Positions 25,081-34,128 of a DNA stretch of 55,457 nucleotides are shown here, piece after piece. This DNA is from Microbacteriaceae bacterium PS02068 (GTDB taxonomy: Bacteria; Actinomycetota; Actinomycetes; Actinomycetales; Microbacteriaceae), in contig JASCPF010000015.1 of the NCBI GenBank assembly GCA_029959325.1, positions 1-55,457 on the forward strand. The letters run 5' to 3'. Numbering within the stretch: the stretch's first letter is position 1; each line of letters begins with the position of its first letter. The notes below the pieces were generated by a model, which ran no database searches, was not told the DNA's origin, and saw only the letters and a list, made by a program, of their open reading frames with translations. The position numbers were made by a program, and so were the translations under genes.

Positions 25081-25806
25081 ATGCCCCAACCCGCTGATCT
25101 GCTCGCGGTTCTCATCGACGCCGACAACGTCTCGGCGTCCAAGATCGACGCGGTGCTCTCGGAGGTCACGCGCTTTGGCACAGCATCCGTCAAGCGCATC
25201 TACGGCGACTGGACGAACACGCAGCTCAGCACCTGGAAGCAGGCGGCGAGTGAGCACGTCATCCAGCCGGTGCAGCAGTTCGCGAATACCGTCGGCAAGA
25301 ATGCGACCGACAGCGCGCTGATCATCGATGCGATGGATCTGCTCTACACGCGCCGCTTCAGCGGGTTCTGCATCGTGTCGTCGGACAGTGACTTCACGCG
25401 CCTCGTGACCCGCATCCGCGAAGAGGGCGTCACGGTCCACGGGTTCGGAGAGCGAAAGACTCCGGTCGCCTTCCGCAATGCCTGCGACACGTTCACCTAC
25501 CTCGACGTGCTGGAGGAGCCGCAGGCTGAGCCCGCCGCGGTTGCCCCCTCGCGCAAGAGCACGCCGGAGCTCCGGCAAGACACCAAGCTCGTCGCTGGGC
25601 TGCGTGGATGCGTCACCACGGCTTCCGGCGAAGACGGCTGGGCCAACCTCGCCGCGGTCGGCTCGCTCGTGCGCAAGCAGCGGTCCGATTTCGACTCGCG
25701 CAACTGGGGCTACGCCAAGCTCTCTGACTTCGTGAAGGCGATCGGGCTGTTCGACATCGAGCCGCGTCCGGGCGGCGGCATGCAGATTCGGAACAAGGCG
25801 AAGTAG
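25081..25806 (+). CDS. NYN-domain (PIN-like RNase) protein with OST-HTH/LOTUS domain, island copy
   Basis: The 241-residue protein has a NYN domain at 5-145, with acidic residues in LIDADN (D13, D15, N16), IIDAMD (D83, D86) and SDSDF (D102, D104). A C-terminal OST-HTH/LOTUS domain at about 172-240 ends in GGGMQIRNKAK. NYN-LOTUS proteins are predicted metal-dependent ribonucleases with an RNA-binding module, as in the LabA-like/YaiJ group. It is about 89% identical (26 differences counted) to the protein at 41469-42194. A 14-bp palindrome GCATTGATCAATGC covers the start codon, and ATGCAT stands 6 nt upstream, which suggests a leaderless message. Confidence 0.82.
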   Translation: MPQPADLLAVLIDADNVSASKIDAVLSEVTRFGTASVKRIYGDWTNTQLSTWKQAASEHVIQPVQQFANTVGKNATDSALIIDAMDLLYTRRFSGFCIVSSDSDFTRLVTRIREEGVTVHGFGERKTPVAFRNACDTFTYLDVLEEPQAEPAAVAPSRKSTPELRQDTKLVAGLRGCVTTASGEDGWANLAAVGSLVRKQRSDFDSRNWGYAKLSDFVKAIGLFDIEPRPGGGMQIRNKAK

Positions 25807-25820
25807 ACCGCGGGTTGGCT

Positions 25821-26651
25821 CTACCCGCCGAGGAGACGACCGTAGTAGTCGAGCGCTATCGGGACCGTGACGCCGAGGATCGCGACCAGCAGGGCAGCGC
25901 CCCAAAGCATCCGAACTCGTTTCGCGCGCACGACCTCGCGATGCAACGCATCGAATCGGGACACGTCCGGCTCGTGATGCGGTTCGCTCGTCCACGTCGC
26001 GGGATTGCGAACGAGCGCAGTGAGCGCGGCGGTTTCTGCTTGATCGAGCCGAGCCTTCTGTTTCTTCAGCCACCGGCTGAGCTGTGCTGCTTCCAGCACC
26101 GCGACGTCCGCGGGCTGCTCTTGGATTGTGATCTGCCTGGCGCCGACAATGGCGATGACGCCGCTGACGGGTACGTCTGTTCCCACTGCAGCGGACAGAA
26201 GCTTCTGTGTCCTCGTCGCCTCGTACCGGCTGTTGCGCAGATGGTCCGTCGCCTGACCGTTGACAAGTAGCTGGCGGCTGCCCACCCACACCCGCGCGTC
26301 CTCATGGAACTTGGTGTTGATCGTGAACACGCCCGCCTCGCCCACGACGACGTGGTCGATATCGCTGCCGCGCGTTCCGATCGGCACCGCGTGCAAGACG
26401 GTCCATCCGTCGCTGAGCGAGTCAAGGCGGCCGGCGACCTCGAGTTCGCCGAGCGCGCCGACGTACCAGGGGCGTGACTCGTCCGACAACGGCGACCTTC
26501 CAAAGGTTCGCGCGAGGGCGCCGCGCGGCGCGACGTTCGCTTGAACTCGCAAGCATTCGGCCATGACGGATGCCGCAGCGACAGTCCCGAACGTCGACGG
26601 GACCGACGCAGGGGAGTCGAGCGGTAGCTGAGGGGGGAGTTCAGATGTCAT
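25821..26651 (-). CDS. NERD-domain protein with C-terminal membrane segment
   Basis: The 276-residue protein carries a nuclease-related NERD domain at about 62-180: YVGALGELEVAGRL, GSDIDHVVVGEAGVFTINTKFH, then WVGSRQLLVNG. The core acid is in the IDH motif; the glutamate of the usual ExK is Asn (INTK), as I recall from many actinobacterial members, so activity is uncertain. A single hydrophobic segment near 247-266 would anchor it with the NERD domain in the cytoplasm. It is convergent with the NYN gene and ends 14 nt after it, with a small hairpin GCGGGT-N7-ACCCGC (25810-25828) at the boundary. Confidence 0.8.
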   Translation of the reverse strand: MTSELPPQLPLDSPASVPSTFGTVAAASVMAECLRVQANVAPRGALARTFGRSPLSDESRPWYVGALGELEVAGRLDSLSDGWTVLHAVPIGTRGSDIDHVVVGEAGVFTINTKFHEDARVWVGSRQLLVNGQATDHLRNSRYEATRTQKLLSAAVGTDVPVSGVIAIVGARQITIQEQPADVAVLEAAQLSRWLKKQKARLDQAETAALTALVRNPATWTSEPHHEPDVSRFDALHREVVRAKRVRMLWGAALLVAILGVTVPIALDYYGRLLGG

Positions 26652-26923
26652 CGGGCTGAGTCTAGGGAGGGTGCGAGTCGCGTTGCGCCAATGCCGACGT
26701 GAGCGTTAGGCGCCCCCGCGTTGTACAACGAGCTGAGCGGGTCTTGCGGGCCGGCATCGCCGGACGAAAGCCGCGAGACTCAAGGACCTCGGCGATCGCA
26801 CGCATACCGACCGGCTCGCGAGCACCAGCCACCCAGCGCCTCAGGCGCTGCTTTGCTGCTTCGCGGCGGCGTGGCTGCGGCGACCTCTCCAACGATGTCG
26901 GCGGCCTCGAGTATGTTCCGAAG

Positions 26924-27397
26924 ATGCCTGAGGAGCAACGCCTGTTCTGGTCCGCCATCGTGCAGATCGTGCCCGTCCTGCTGCTTGCGCTCGTCGTCGA
27001 GGCCCGGGCAGTCCGTGTTGACCGGGAGGGACTAGTACGCGACCTCCAAACGCTTCGTGCGAAGCGCGACATGTCGCGGCTGTCAGCAAAGCTGTCGTTT
27101 GCCGCGGTCGCGTCTTGGCGGTCGATGTTCGGCGGCTTCACTGCCGCATACGTGAACCTAGTCGTAGCCGTGGCTCTGGTCGCATGCGAGATGCTCAGCC
27201 TCTGGACCATTGCACAAGGCGAACCGACGCCGAAGACCGCGATCGGGCTCGCCATGATCGCGGTGGCGCTCGGCGTAGTGCACGTCGGGCTCTATCCTGT
27301 CGCGCTGCGGATGATCGTTGCGTTCCAAGACAGTACCAAGCCGCTGATCGAGGACGCTCAGACGCACCGAGGAGTACCCGCCCGCCCCGTCGAGTGA
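26924..27397 (+). CDS. Hypothetical multi-pass membrane protein
   Basis: This 157-residue protein is not recognised. It has three likely membrane segments (about 9-24, 66-88 and 98-120), with a basic, helical stretch between the first two (VDREGLVRDLQTLRAKRDMS) that probably faces the cytoplasm. The ATG at 26924 is preferred: the open frame runs up to 26699, but the extra 75 residues are Arg-rich with no domain sense. It stands alone, 272 bp after the start of the divergent NERD gene, and may belong with that membrane-anchored protein. Confidence 0.55.
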   Translation: MPEEQRLFWSAIVQIVPVLLLALVVEARAVRVDREGLVRDLQTLRAKRDMSRLSAKLSFAAVASWRSMFGGFTAAYVNLVVAVALVACEMLSLWTIAQGEPTPKTAIGLAMIAVALGVVHVGLYPVALRMIVAFQDSTKPLIEDAQTHRGVPARPVE

Positions 27398-27559
27398 AGA
27401 CGCTCGCATCTGGACCGGGTGCGGGCGGCCGGGAGAGTGCTTCGTACGTCACTGACGGGCCGTCGGATTGAGCATGGAGAGTCGGGTCGCCGATGACGCC
27501 ATGAAGTACACGACACTGGCGGTTCCGGGCGTAGCTGGCGAGAGCGGCATGATGGGTGT

Positions 27560-28282
27560 GTGAAGAAGGCAAACCCAGACCTACGAATCGATGAGTTTGT
27601 CGCCCGTACAGCGGACTCGCTCAACGACTGGAGAGCTATCGACGCCGCAATCGTGGCGACGGGACCGGGGAATCTGCGACTGCGGCGGCGCGCGGCTACC
27701 GACTCCTTCCTTGCGCTCGCCATCTCCTGGGAAGCGTTCATGTCCAGCTGGTTCGTCGCGGCTGTGAATCGTGAGCCGCGGAAGGCCATCCGCTACCTGA
27801 CTGTCGCTCTTCAGGACCATGCGGTGACTGACCTGCGAATACCTCCATCGATCTTGTCTCCAACTCTTTTGGCCTCCAGTCACCTCACTCGCCTAGACGT
27901 TGTCACGCTTCTCGACCCGAACGGTAGGAACTTCGTGATGGCTGACCACGCCGACTTCATGCGCAAAAGCAAGAAGTGGCTCTACCATCCCTACGGCACG
28001 AGGACACGCGCTATCTCTGAGCTGGACTTCTCGGCCGCGTATGCCGCGCGCAAAATTCGAAACCTGTTCGCGCATGAGTCAGCGTCCGGTTCAGCCGAGG
28101 CCTGGACTCTCGTCACGAACCCAGCATCGGTGTTGCCCACCCCTCTTCGAGTAGTCGGCCGAACCAAGAAGTTCAACATCAGCGGCTGGCGCGGATACAT
28201 TCTTGAGCCAGTCGCGAAGGTTCCGCGGGTTGAAGTGTTCCACAACGAGCTCTCTGCACTAGCGGCGAGGCTGAGGAAGTAG
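27560..28282 (+). CDS. Hypothetical HEPN-like protein
   Basis: The 240-residue, mostly helical protein is not a named family for me. It contains RNLFAH at 167-172, the R-N-x3-H pattern that forms the catalytic site of HEPN ribonucleases, placed late in a helical region as expected. Earlier helices (SFLALAISWEAFMSSWFVAA at 49-68) fit a helical bundle of this type. HEPN proteins act as RNases in toxin and abortive-infection systems. A CATGAT hexamer 6 nt before the GTG start, with no Shine-Dalgarno sequence, suggests a leaderless transcript. No adjacent nucleotidyltransferase (MNT) partner is visible. Confidence 0.55.
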   Translation: MKKANPDLRIDEFVARTADSLNDWRAIDAAIVATGPGNLRLRRRAATDSFLALAISWEAFMSSWFVAAVNREPRKAIRYLTVALQDHAVTDLRIPPSILSPTLLASSHLTRLDVVTLLDPNGRNFVMADHADFMRKSKKWLYHPYGTRTRAISELDFSAAYAARKIRNLFAHESASGSAEAWTLVTNPASVLPTPLRVVGRTKKFNISGWRGYILEPVAKVPRVEVFHNELSALAARLRK

Positions 28283-28366
28283 AGTCCCGGCGATCTACAC
28301 GGTCAGGGACCGGCTTTCGGGCGCCACCCTCCTCGGCCGCAGATGCTTCACGGCTATGGTTCAAGC

Positions 28367-28855
28367 GTGGAGATCGCGAGCGTTATCGTCAACCTGGGTG
28401 TCTTCGTCGCGACCGTGATCGCCGCGATCATCGCTTGGCGATCGGTTGTCGATGCCCGTGAGGCACGTGACGAGGCGAGGTCCGCCGAAGAGGCGGCGGC
28501 CGCAGCGGCCATCCGCTCCGCTACGGCTAGCGAGCGATCGGCTGAGGCGTTGGAGCGGCAGGTCGAGCTCGCCGAAGATGCGGCTCGAACACCTAGCTGG
28601 ACAATTTCGGAAGCCCACGCGGCGGGACGTCGCTGGAAGTTCACCAACACGTCCCGCCACCAGATCACCGACGTCAGTGTTGACTTCAATCCGAGAGGGG
28701 TGGTCACTGTCGAACGCGCGATTCCAGATCCGGTTGCCATCGGGCAGTCCTTTTTCGTCGCGTACAACACGTACGCGACTATCCAGGTGCAAGTGGGGCT
28801 CCAGTGGCGCAACTCTAGCGGCATCCAAGAGACGGAGCGGTTCTCGATTCACTGA
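28367..28855 (+). CDS. Hypothetical membrane-anchored coiled-coil protein
   Basis: The 162-residue protein has an N-terminal membrane segment (IVNLGVFVATVIAAIIAW), then about 55 residues of Ala/Glu/Arg-rich coiled coil, then a beta-rich C-terminal domain with alternating hydrophobics (WKFTNTSRHQITDVSVDF). The layout suits a small anchored sensor or scaffold. The GTG at 28367 is preferred over ATG 28343: TATGGT is exactly 6 nt upstream of the GTG and overlaps the longer frame, the leaderless arrangement repeated in this region. It follows the HEPN-like gene by 85 nt on the same strand; linkage is possible but unproven. Confidence 0.55.
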   Translation: MEIASVIVNLGVFVATVIAAIIAWRSVVDAREARDEARSAEEAAAAAAIRSATASERSAEALERQVELAEDAARTPSWTISEAHAAGRRWKFTNTSRHQITDVSVDFNPRGVVTVERAIPDPVAIGQSFFVAYNTYATIQVQVGLQWRNSSGIQETERFSIH

Positions 28856-29207
28856 TGCGGGAACAGGGGTGCGCACCCGATGGTGACCGATGTCGACGGT
28901 CCACGCACGATAAGTCGTGGTGGTCCATGTTCGATCCCGTCAGCAGCTCACGCCAGGTGCGATTAGAGACCACTCCGCGGTCGATCGGTAGCTGAATCCC
29001 GACGAACTCGTCGAGCGACAGGTGCTCCGCTGTGCGAGTCATTCCTGATTCCGTGCCGCCTCTGGCTGATCGTGAAGACGTGAGAGGTCTCAGGCGTCGC
29101 TACGCGACCCCACGGCGACGCTCCGTCACCGGCATCCATGGGGAGTCGATCCCGGGCGCAACGATTAGCTACCAGTGCACTCGTCGGAGTGAGGCGTAGC
29201 GCACCGA
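28856..29207. other. Non-coding stretch before the ABC-three-component-like operon
   Basis: No convincing gene is seen. A minus-strand frame at 28815-29042 gives a short protein without recognisable features and overlaps the preceding gene. The right end holds the -10-like TAGCCT (29208-29213) that starts the next operon. Confidence 0.45.
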
Positions 29208-29220
29208 TAGCCTCGACGGT

Positions 29221-29910
29221 ATGAGGAGCTTCGAAGGCGTCGCCGAGGGACGTACAACTAGCGTCTACCAGGATGCGATTCGATTGCTCCTCCTCATCTC
29301 CGAAGCTGCCGAGCCGCTTCCCGATCCGCTGCCAGCGGGTGCGCCCGAAGAAGCAGTCGCTGTGTTGCGCTCGCAAGTCCTACTGCAGAAGCTCGACTTC
29401 TGGCTACGGAATCCTGACTATCTCGCTGACGAACTGATTACACGATTCGAAGCGGAGGGCGAGGAGCGAGACCTCGAGCTTGCACGTCAGATCCTCGAGA
29501 CTGACGAGCCGGAAGTCCGCTCTTATCAGATGCTCCGCTATCTGTTCGGCGCGTATGAGCCGCTCGACGAAGCGCTCTCCGTGCTCAGGACTCCGGGACT
29601 GATCATTCGCCGTCGGCATGGCGCGCCCGGCCACACCGCTCAGCACGACTACTACCTCACGGCAGCCGGCCGCGACGCCGCGCGTCAGATTATGGAGTCC
29701 GTTCCCGAGATGACCTACTACGTGGAACGGACCCGGCTTGTCGCCGATCTCGCAGGCGGCCGGAGAGGTAGCGAGCTACGGGACATTCAGTACCTGCAGC
29801 CCGAATACGCCGACGCGGAAATCGGAACACTCATCGCGGGGATCGCTGACCGAACCCGAACGCGCTTGCGCGAATTGCTTATCGCACGCGAAGAAGGGGG
29901 AACCCAATGA
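29221..29910 (+). CDS. Winged-helix middle component of an ABC-three-component-like system
   Basis: This 229-residue protein has an N-terminal helical region (SVYQDAIRLLLLISEAAEP, SQVLLQKLDFWLRNPDYLAD) and a winged helix at about 100-160 ending in HDYYLTAAGRDAARQI. That arrangement, and its place immediately before an SMC-like ATPase, fits the small middle component of ABC-3C/Lamassu-type systems, which bridges ATPase and effector. The assignment rests on context and fold impression rather than a named match. TAGCCT lies 7 nt upstream of the ATG, so the operon mRNA probably begins at the start codon. Its stop overlaps the ATPase ATG by 4 nt. Confidence 0.6.
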   Translation: MRSFEGVAEGRTTSVYQDAIRLLLLISEAAEPLPDPLPAGAPEEAVAVLRSQVLLQKLDFWLRNPDYLADELITRFEAEGEERDLELARQILETDEPEVRSYQMLRYLFGAYEPLDEALSVLRTPGLIIRRRHGAPGHTAQHDYYLTAAGRDAARQIMESVPEMTYYVERTRLVADLAGGRRGSELRDIQYLQPEYADAEIGTLIAGIADRTRTRLRELLIAREEGGTQ

Positions 29911-31886
29911 CGGAGAGCACACACCTGATCCATCGCATCGCAGCAACCGCGCAGTGCAGCGAAGACACCACCCGCCAAATCCTGAACGACCATGGGTTGA
30001 CCCTCACAAGCGCGAGCCGACAGCACCGGAGCATCAGAATTGATCGACTCCGGATTCGCGGGACGAAGGCCGGCGACATCGAACCGGGCGACTTCGACCG
30101 CACGTTCGATTTCCCGATCGGCGTGACCGTCATCTCAGCCGGCAACCTCCGCGGCAAGACGACCATCCTGGAGCTTCTGACCCTCCTCATCAGAGGCGAG
30201 CGGCGGGACCTGCAGGCGGATGTGACGTCATGGATGACGTCTGCGGCGCTGGACATGCATCTCAACGGTCAGCCGATCGGTCTACGGTTGCGATTCGCGG
30301 AGTCTCGTATCATCGACGGCCGCATACTTGCAGGAACACCGAGCGAACTTGCACTTAGCGACGACGAGGTCGCCTCCGGTGTCACCGAGCTGGTGCGCGC
30401 GGCGAGCGATGACGAATGGGCCGATCTCATCGGCGCGTTCATGATGAGCCAGCTCGGGCTAGACGAGATCCAGGTGTTCAACCGAGCACGAAACGACGAC
30501 GAAGCCGGAACCATCAAGTCCCACGGCTGGTCGGCGTACTACGGAGTGATCTATCCACCATCTGGCGCGGATAGGGTTCTTCTCGGCTCGACCTCGGCCG
30601 ACTTCTTGCCGGTGAGGTTAATGCAAGTTTTCCTGGACGTGCCGGATGCAATACGCGCCATGCGCGTGTCCGCGTTGTCCAAACGGCTCGAAAGTGAGCA
30701 CAAGGCCGAGCAGCGACGACGGCGAGACGCAAACGACTCGATCAGTCGTCAGCTCGAGACGGCGCAGACACGCCAGAATGTCGCCCAGCAGCGACTTGCG
30801 GCCATGCAGGACGCGTCTCCCGTCGAGAGCCTCCAGGACCTGATCTCGCTTGCGTCCACAGCGTCGCAGCGGGTGGCCTCCGCGCGACAGGCAGCCGATG
30901 CGGCTAGAACGGCCTACGGCGACGCGTTGCAGGCGCGCATTGCCGATGAGAAGTCACTCAACGGATTGCGTGAATCCGCCGCCGCAAGCACTCTCTTCCA
31001 TGGCCTTGATCCAAGGCACTGCCCGAGGTGTGAAGCGCCTATCAGCACCCACCGCAAGCAGCACGAGCATGAGTCACACCAGTGCGCGGTGTGCGACGCC
31101 CCCCTCGCCGCAGACGACGATGACTACGCTGAACGCGAGCAGCAGGCAGTCGACGCGCTTGCAGCGACGCGCGCGGCAGAGAAGGCGCTGATCGCGGCCC
31201 GTGACATCGCTGCGCGGCAACTATCCGATGAACAGGCCGAGCTCGACCGCCTCGACGGGCGAATCGGACAGGCACAGGCGGCGCGACGGGCGACGCAGCG
31301 ACTGGACGCCGAGCACGAACTCGCGGCTGCTGAAGCCGTTGTGGACGCCCTCAAGCAGTTGGAACCGGGGCCTACCGAGCCACCGTTGGCGCATGCGGTC
31401 CTGGCCGCTGCCGAGAACATCCTGCACGACGAGATCAAGCAGTTCAGCACGGACCTCTATCAGGAGCTGGGGCTTGCCACCCGGGACCTTGGGGTCGCTT
31501 TCGGTATAGGGGAACTCGAAGGAGTTCGGATCAAGGCGAACGGCACGATGGATGTCACCAAGGGCGGCGGCGCGACATCGAGCTTCTCATCGCAGAGCCC
31601 GGGCGAACGCCTGCGCCTTCGGTATGCTTTGGTCGTTGCCCTCCTCCGGCTCGCCCGCGAGCGCGGGATCGCCGGCCACCCGGGCCTGCTACTGCTTGAC
31701 AGTCTGAAAGCTGAGGAGGTGCAGGACGATCACGCACGGATTCTGCTGGAAGGCCTCGTCACGGCTGCCGCCGATGAGCCAGGTCTCCAGATTCTCGTGA
31801 CCACCGCCGACCGCTCCCTCGCTGCTCAGGTGTCGGGAGTAGCGGCGACAATCGAGCCCAGGCCAAGCAGGAGCGGGATCTTCTAG
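29907..31886 (+). CDS. SMC/Rad50-like ABC ATPase with zinc hook
   Basis: The 659-residue ATPase begins with a short HTH-like segment (1-32). It has Walker A GNLRGKTT (79-86), a coiled coil broken by two cysteine pairs (C372/C375 and C393/C396, CPRC and CAVC) as in a Rad50 zinc hook, a second coil, the ABC signature SQSPGE (562-567) and Walker B LLLLDS (594-599). In Walker B the acidic residue after the Asp is Ser, with E603/E604 nearby, so the hydrolysis geometry may differ. SMC-like ATPases in Lamassu and other ABC-3C systems sense DNA ends or structures and release a toxic effector. It is translationally coupled to the winged-helix gene and followed 34 nt later by a nuclease gene. Confidence 0.8.
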   Translation: MTESTHLIHRIAATAQCSEDTTRQILNDHGLTLTSASRQHRSIRIDRLRIRGTKAGDIEPGDFDRTFDFPIGVTVISAGNLRGKTTILELLTLLIRGERRDLQADVTSWMTSAALDMHLNGQPIGLRLRFAESRIIDGRILAGTPSELALSDDEVASGVTELVRAASDDEWADLIGAFMMSQLGLDEIQVFNRARNDDEAGTIKSHGWSAYYGVIYPPSGADRVLLGSTSADFLPVRLMQVFLDVPDAIRAMRVSALSKRLESEHKAEQRRRRDANDSISRQLETAQTRQNVAQQRLAAMQDASPVESLQDLISLASTASQRVASARQAADAARTAYGDALQARIADEKSLNGLRESAAASTLFHGLDPRHCPRCEAPISTHRKQHEHESHQCAVCDAPLAADDDDYAEREQQAVDALAATRAAEKALIAARDIAARQLSDEQAELDRLDGRIGQAQAARRATQRLDAEHELAAAEAVVDALKQLEPGPTEPPLAHAVLAAAENILHDEIKQFSTDLYQELGLATRDLGVAFGIGELEGVRIKANGTMDVTKGGGATSSFSSQSPGERLRLRYALVVALLRLARERGIAGHPGLLLLDSLKAEEVQDDHARILLEGLVTAAADEPGLQILVTTADRSLAAQVSGVAATIEPRPSRSGIF

Positions 31887-31920
31887 CCGACCGGAGACCA
31901 TCCACAGATCGGAACCACTC

Positions 31921-33870
31921 ATGTCAGTTGCAGAGCGGATCGGACAGTCAGTCGCGTCGAGCGGTGCCGTCGATCTCACGGCGGCCGGGTCCATCGAGGA
32001 GATCACGGCGGAAGCACCCTCCCTCGGTGAGAGTGCGTACGCGCCTCTCGTTGCCGACGCCTTCGTCAGCGTCCTACAATCGCAGGGTCGTAGCGAGGAG
32101 TGGCTGGTAGCACTGCGGCGCTTCGTCGCAGGCTTTGACGCGCAACGCAGCTACCTCTCACTGCGTGAGTCGGCCGACGCTCTCCTCCAAGCCGGAATGC
32201 TGGACACCATCGGCGACACAGTGCATGACGCGCTTTTTCCTCGCCGCGATCTCATCGTTGCTCACCCGCTATTGGCGGGATTGCGGCTAAACATCGTCCT
32301 CGAAGTCGTGGTCCTCACCGGACACTCTCCCTACCGTGTGCTTGATGCACTCACCCAGCCTCTGGAGGACCTGCCGCAGGAGTTCGACGATCCACTCGCC
32401 CACGCGATCGGCGTCGCAGTTGACCTCTGGAGGGCGGAAGCCGAGCAGATCCGCTTCGCGTCCACCCTCGACGCTCTCGCAGGTCGTGGCTCAGAAGACG
32501 CTATATACGAACGCGCATTGCAACAGTTGCGTCGTGCGCTCGAGGAACAGGACCGGCTCGGACTCATCGCTTTGATTGGCGACGCAGCCGATCGCTTCGA
32601 GGCCCTCGCCTCACAGGTTGAAGACAGGACCGATGCGCAGGCGCTCGCGTCTGTCTGCCGTGCGATCATCGCGTTCGATGACGCGGACCGCGCGACACTT
32701 GAGAGCGCCGCGCACATGGCGCATGACACCGCCGCGCGGCGCGCGCTCCACCTTCACGGGCTTCACAGCCGGAGCGCAGCCCTTGCCCGCCAGGCGTCCG
32801 AGCTCGCGTGGACATCGCTAGCGTCGCACCTCGAAAGCGCGCATCAACACCTGTCCGAGGATACGTTCCTGGACACGTGGGCGGCCGTCGAGGCCATTAC
32901 CAAGGTGTACGAGGCGGACCGTCGGGTCAGCGACCTCAACACAGTCCGTGTCGTAATCGAACCGCGTATAGTCAACGGCCTCGCCACCCGGCATGCGATG
33001 GCACACCAGCTGAAGCGGGCTGTTGACGTTGACAGGGCACGAGATGCCCCAATCCTCCCGAGTGAGATCTACGAGCTGCTGGATCTCGTCCAACAAGCCG
33101 GGTCAACGCCGCGAGAGTGCGAGGACGACGCAGAGGAGGATTCCCAGAGAGGCCCCTTTCTGCACGCGCTTCTCGGGTCCGATGCTGAACTGCTCAGCGG
33201 ACTCTCCGACGACAAACGCGCAGCCCTGGAGGAAGCCGCGCGTCGGGCCTTCGTAGGCACCTTCGCTGGCGACCGTCCCACCAACGACCTCGTCGCCCGT
33301 CTCACGGCGGGGCTGATGTCTGAACTGTCGGAGCACCCCGCATTCACGGGCACCGTCAGGTCGAACTTCTCCCTGCTCTTGCTGAACACCGTGCGATTCC
33401 TTGTCTACGTTGGAGATACGAGGCAGACGTACACCTTGCCAATCGACGCCGAGCATCCGGCTCCTCTTGAAGCCGCGTTGCAGAAGCACTTCGCCGAGTT
33501 CTTGAGCGCAACGGAGTTGGCGGGTCGCGTCGGCATCGAGTACCCGAACATCGCGAATGGTCGAGCCGATGTGATTGTGACGTTCGACGGTGCGCAACGA
33601 TACGTGACCGAGGTCAAGCGCGAACTCTCAGATGCTGGTCGCTCAAGCGTCGAGTCGGGTTATCTAGCCCAAGCCCTGGAGTACCAGTCGACCAGCGAGC
33701 CATTCGGGCAACTGCTCGTGCTCGACCTCACCGACCACTACAACGGCACTCCGCATCTCAACGACTCCATATGGGTCACTCATCGACGCGACCCTTCCCA
33801 ACAGATCACGTCAAGCGCGGTCACCGCCATCGTGCGTGGGAACAGACCTTCCCCGAGCGCCATGAGATAG
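31921..33870 (+). CDS. Large protein with C-terminal PD-(D/E)XK nuclease, probable effector
   Basis: Residues 1-460 are helical and unrecognised, rich in Ala and Leu, possibly TPR-like repeats that dock on the partners. Residues about 515-620 form a PD-(D/E)XK nuclease: E540 in VGIEYPN, D550 in GRADVIVTF, E564-x-K566 in YVTEVKRE, and the helix YLAQALEYQ that follows the core in this fold. It would cut DNA. Third gene of the operon, 34 nt after the ATPase, it is the likely effector. In Lamassu the nuclease (Cap4-like) is N-terminal to the system-specific domain; here it is at the C-terminus, which argues for a different type. No frameshift or truncation is seen. Confidence 0.72.
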   Translation: MSVAERIGQSVASSGAVDLTAAGSIEEITAEAPSLGESAYAPLVADAFVSVLQSQGRSEEWLVALRRFVAGFDAQRSYLSLRESADALLQAGMLDTIGDTVHDALFPRRDLIVAHPLLAGLRLNIVLEVVVLTGHSPYRVLDALTQPLEDLPQEFDDPLAHAIGVAVDLWRAEAEQIRFASTLDALAGRGSEDAIYERALQQLRRALEEQDRLGLIALIGDAADRFEALASQVEDRTDAQALASVCRAIIAFDDADRATLESAAHMAHDTAARRALHLHGLHSRSAALARQASELAWTSLASHLESAHQHLSEDTFLDTWAAVEAITKVYEADRRVSDLNTVRVVIEPRIVNGLATRHAMAHQLKRAVDVDRARDAPILPSEIYELLDLVQQAGSTPRECEDDAEEDSQRGPFLHALLGSDAELLSGLSDDKRAALEEAARRAFVGTFAGDRPTNDLVARLTAGLMSELSEHPAFTGTVRSNFSLLLLNTVRFLVYVGDTRQTYTLPIDAEHPAPLEAALQKHFAEFLSATELAGRVGIEYPNIANGRADVIVTFDGAQRYVTEVKRELSDAGRSSVESGYLAQALEYQSTSEPFGQLLVLDLTDHYNGTPHLNDSIWVTHRRDPSQQITSSAVTAIVRGNRPSPSAMR

Positions 33871-34072
33871 CCGTACTGCGCGACCGGAGGGACGCGCCGA
33901 CCGCAGCCGGACTCGCGGAACTCGATCCAACCACATACTGAAGCCGGCCCTGCGCCCTCGGGGGCACCGCCGGAGGACGCAGCCTCGGTGAGACGACTCG
34001 TACCGCCACGCATTGGGACTGCTGCACGATTCGGCGACGACGCGATCCGGCCTGCACGTAGTGGTCCGCTCT

Positions 34073-34100
34073 ACGCGCACCGCCCGTAGGGGGATCCTCA
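34073..34100 (+). repeat. 28-nt repeat element, copy 2
   Basis: Second copy of the element at 6950-6977 (ACGCGCACCGCCCGTA, 3 nt, GGATCCTCA), 29 nt upstream of the next start codon. The rest of the 258-bp gap between the nuclease gene and this gene shows no gene. Confidence 0.5.
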
Positions 34101-34128
34101 CCGTTGCACTGCTCCCTAGAGTGTCAAC

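Noticed and set aside
25821..26651. INTK instead of IExK in the NERD protein considered as a catalytic loss.
   Set aside because: I recall the Asn form from many actinobacterial NERD proteins, so it is noted but not presented as an anomaly.
28815..29042. Minus-strand 75-residue frame between the coiled-coil gene and the winged-helix gene.
   Set aside because: No ribosome site or motif, overlaps a better gene, and composition becomes Ser/Arg-rich as in shadow frames.
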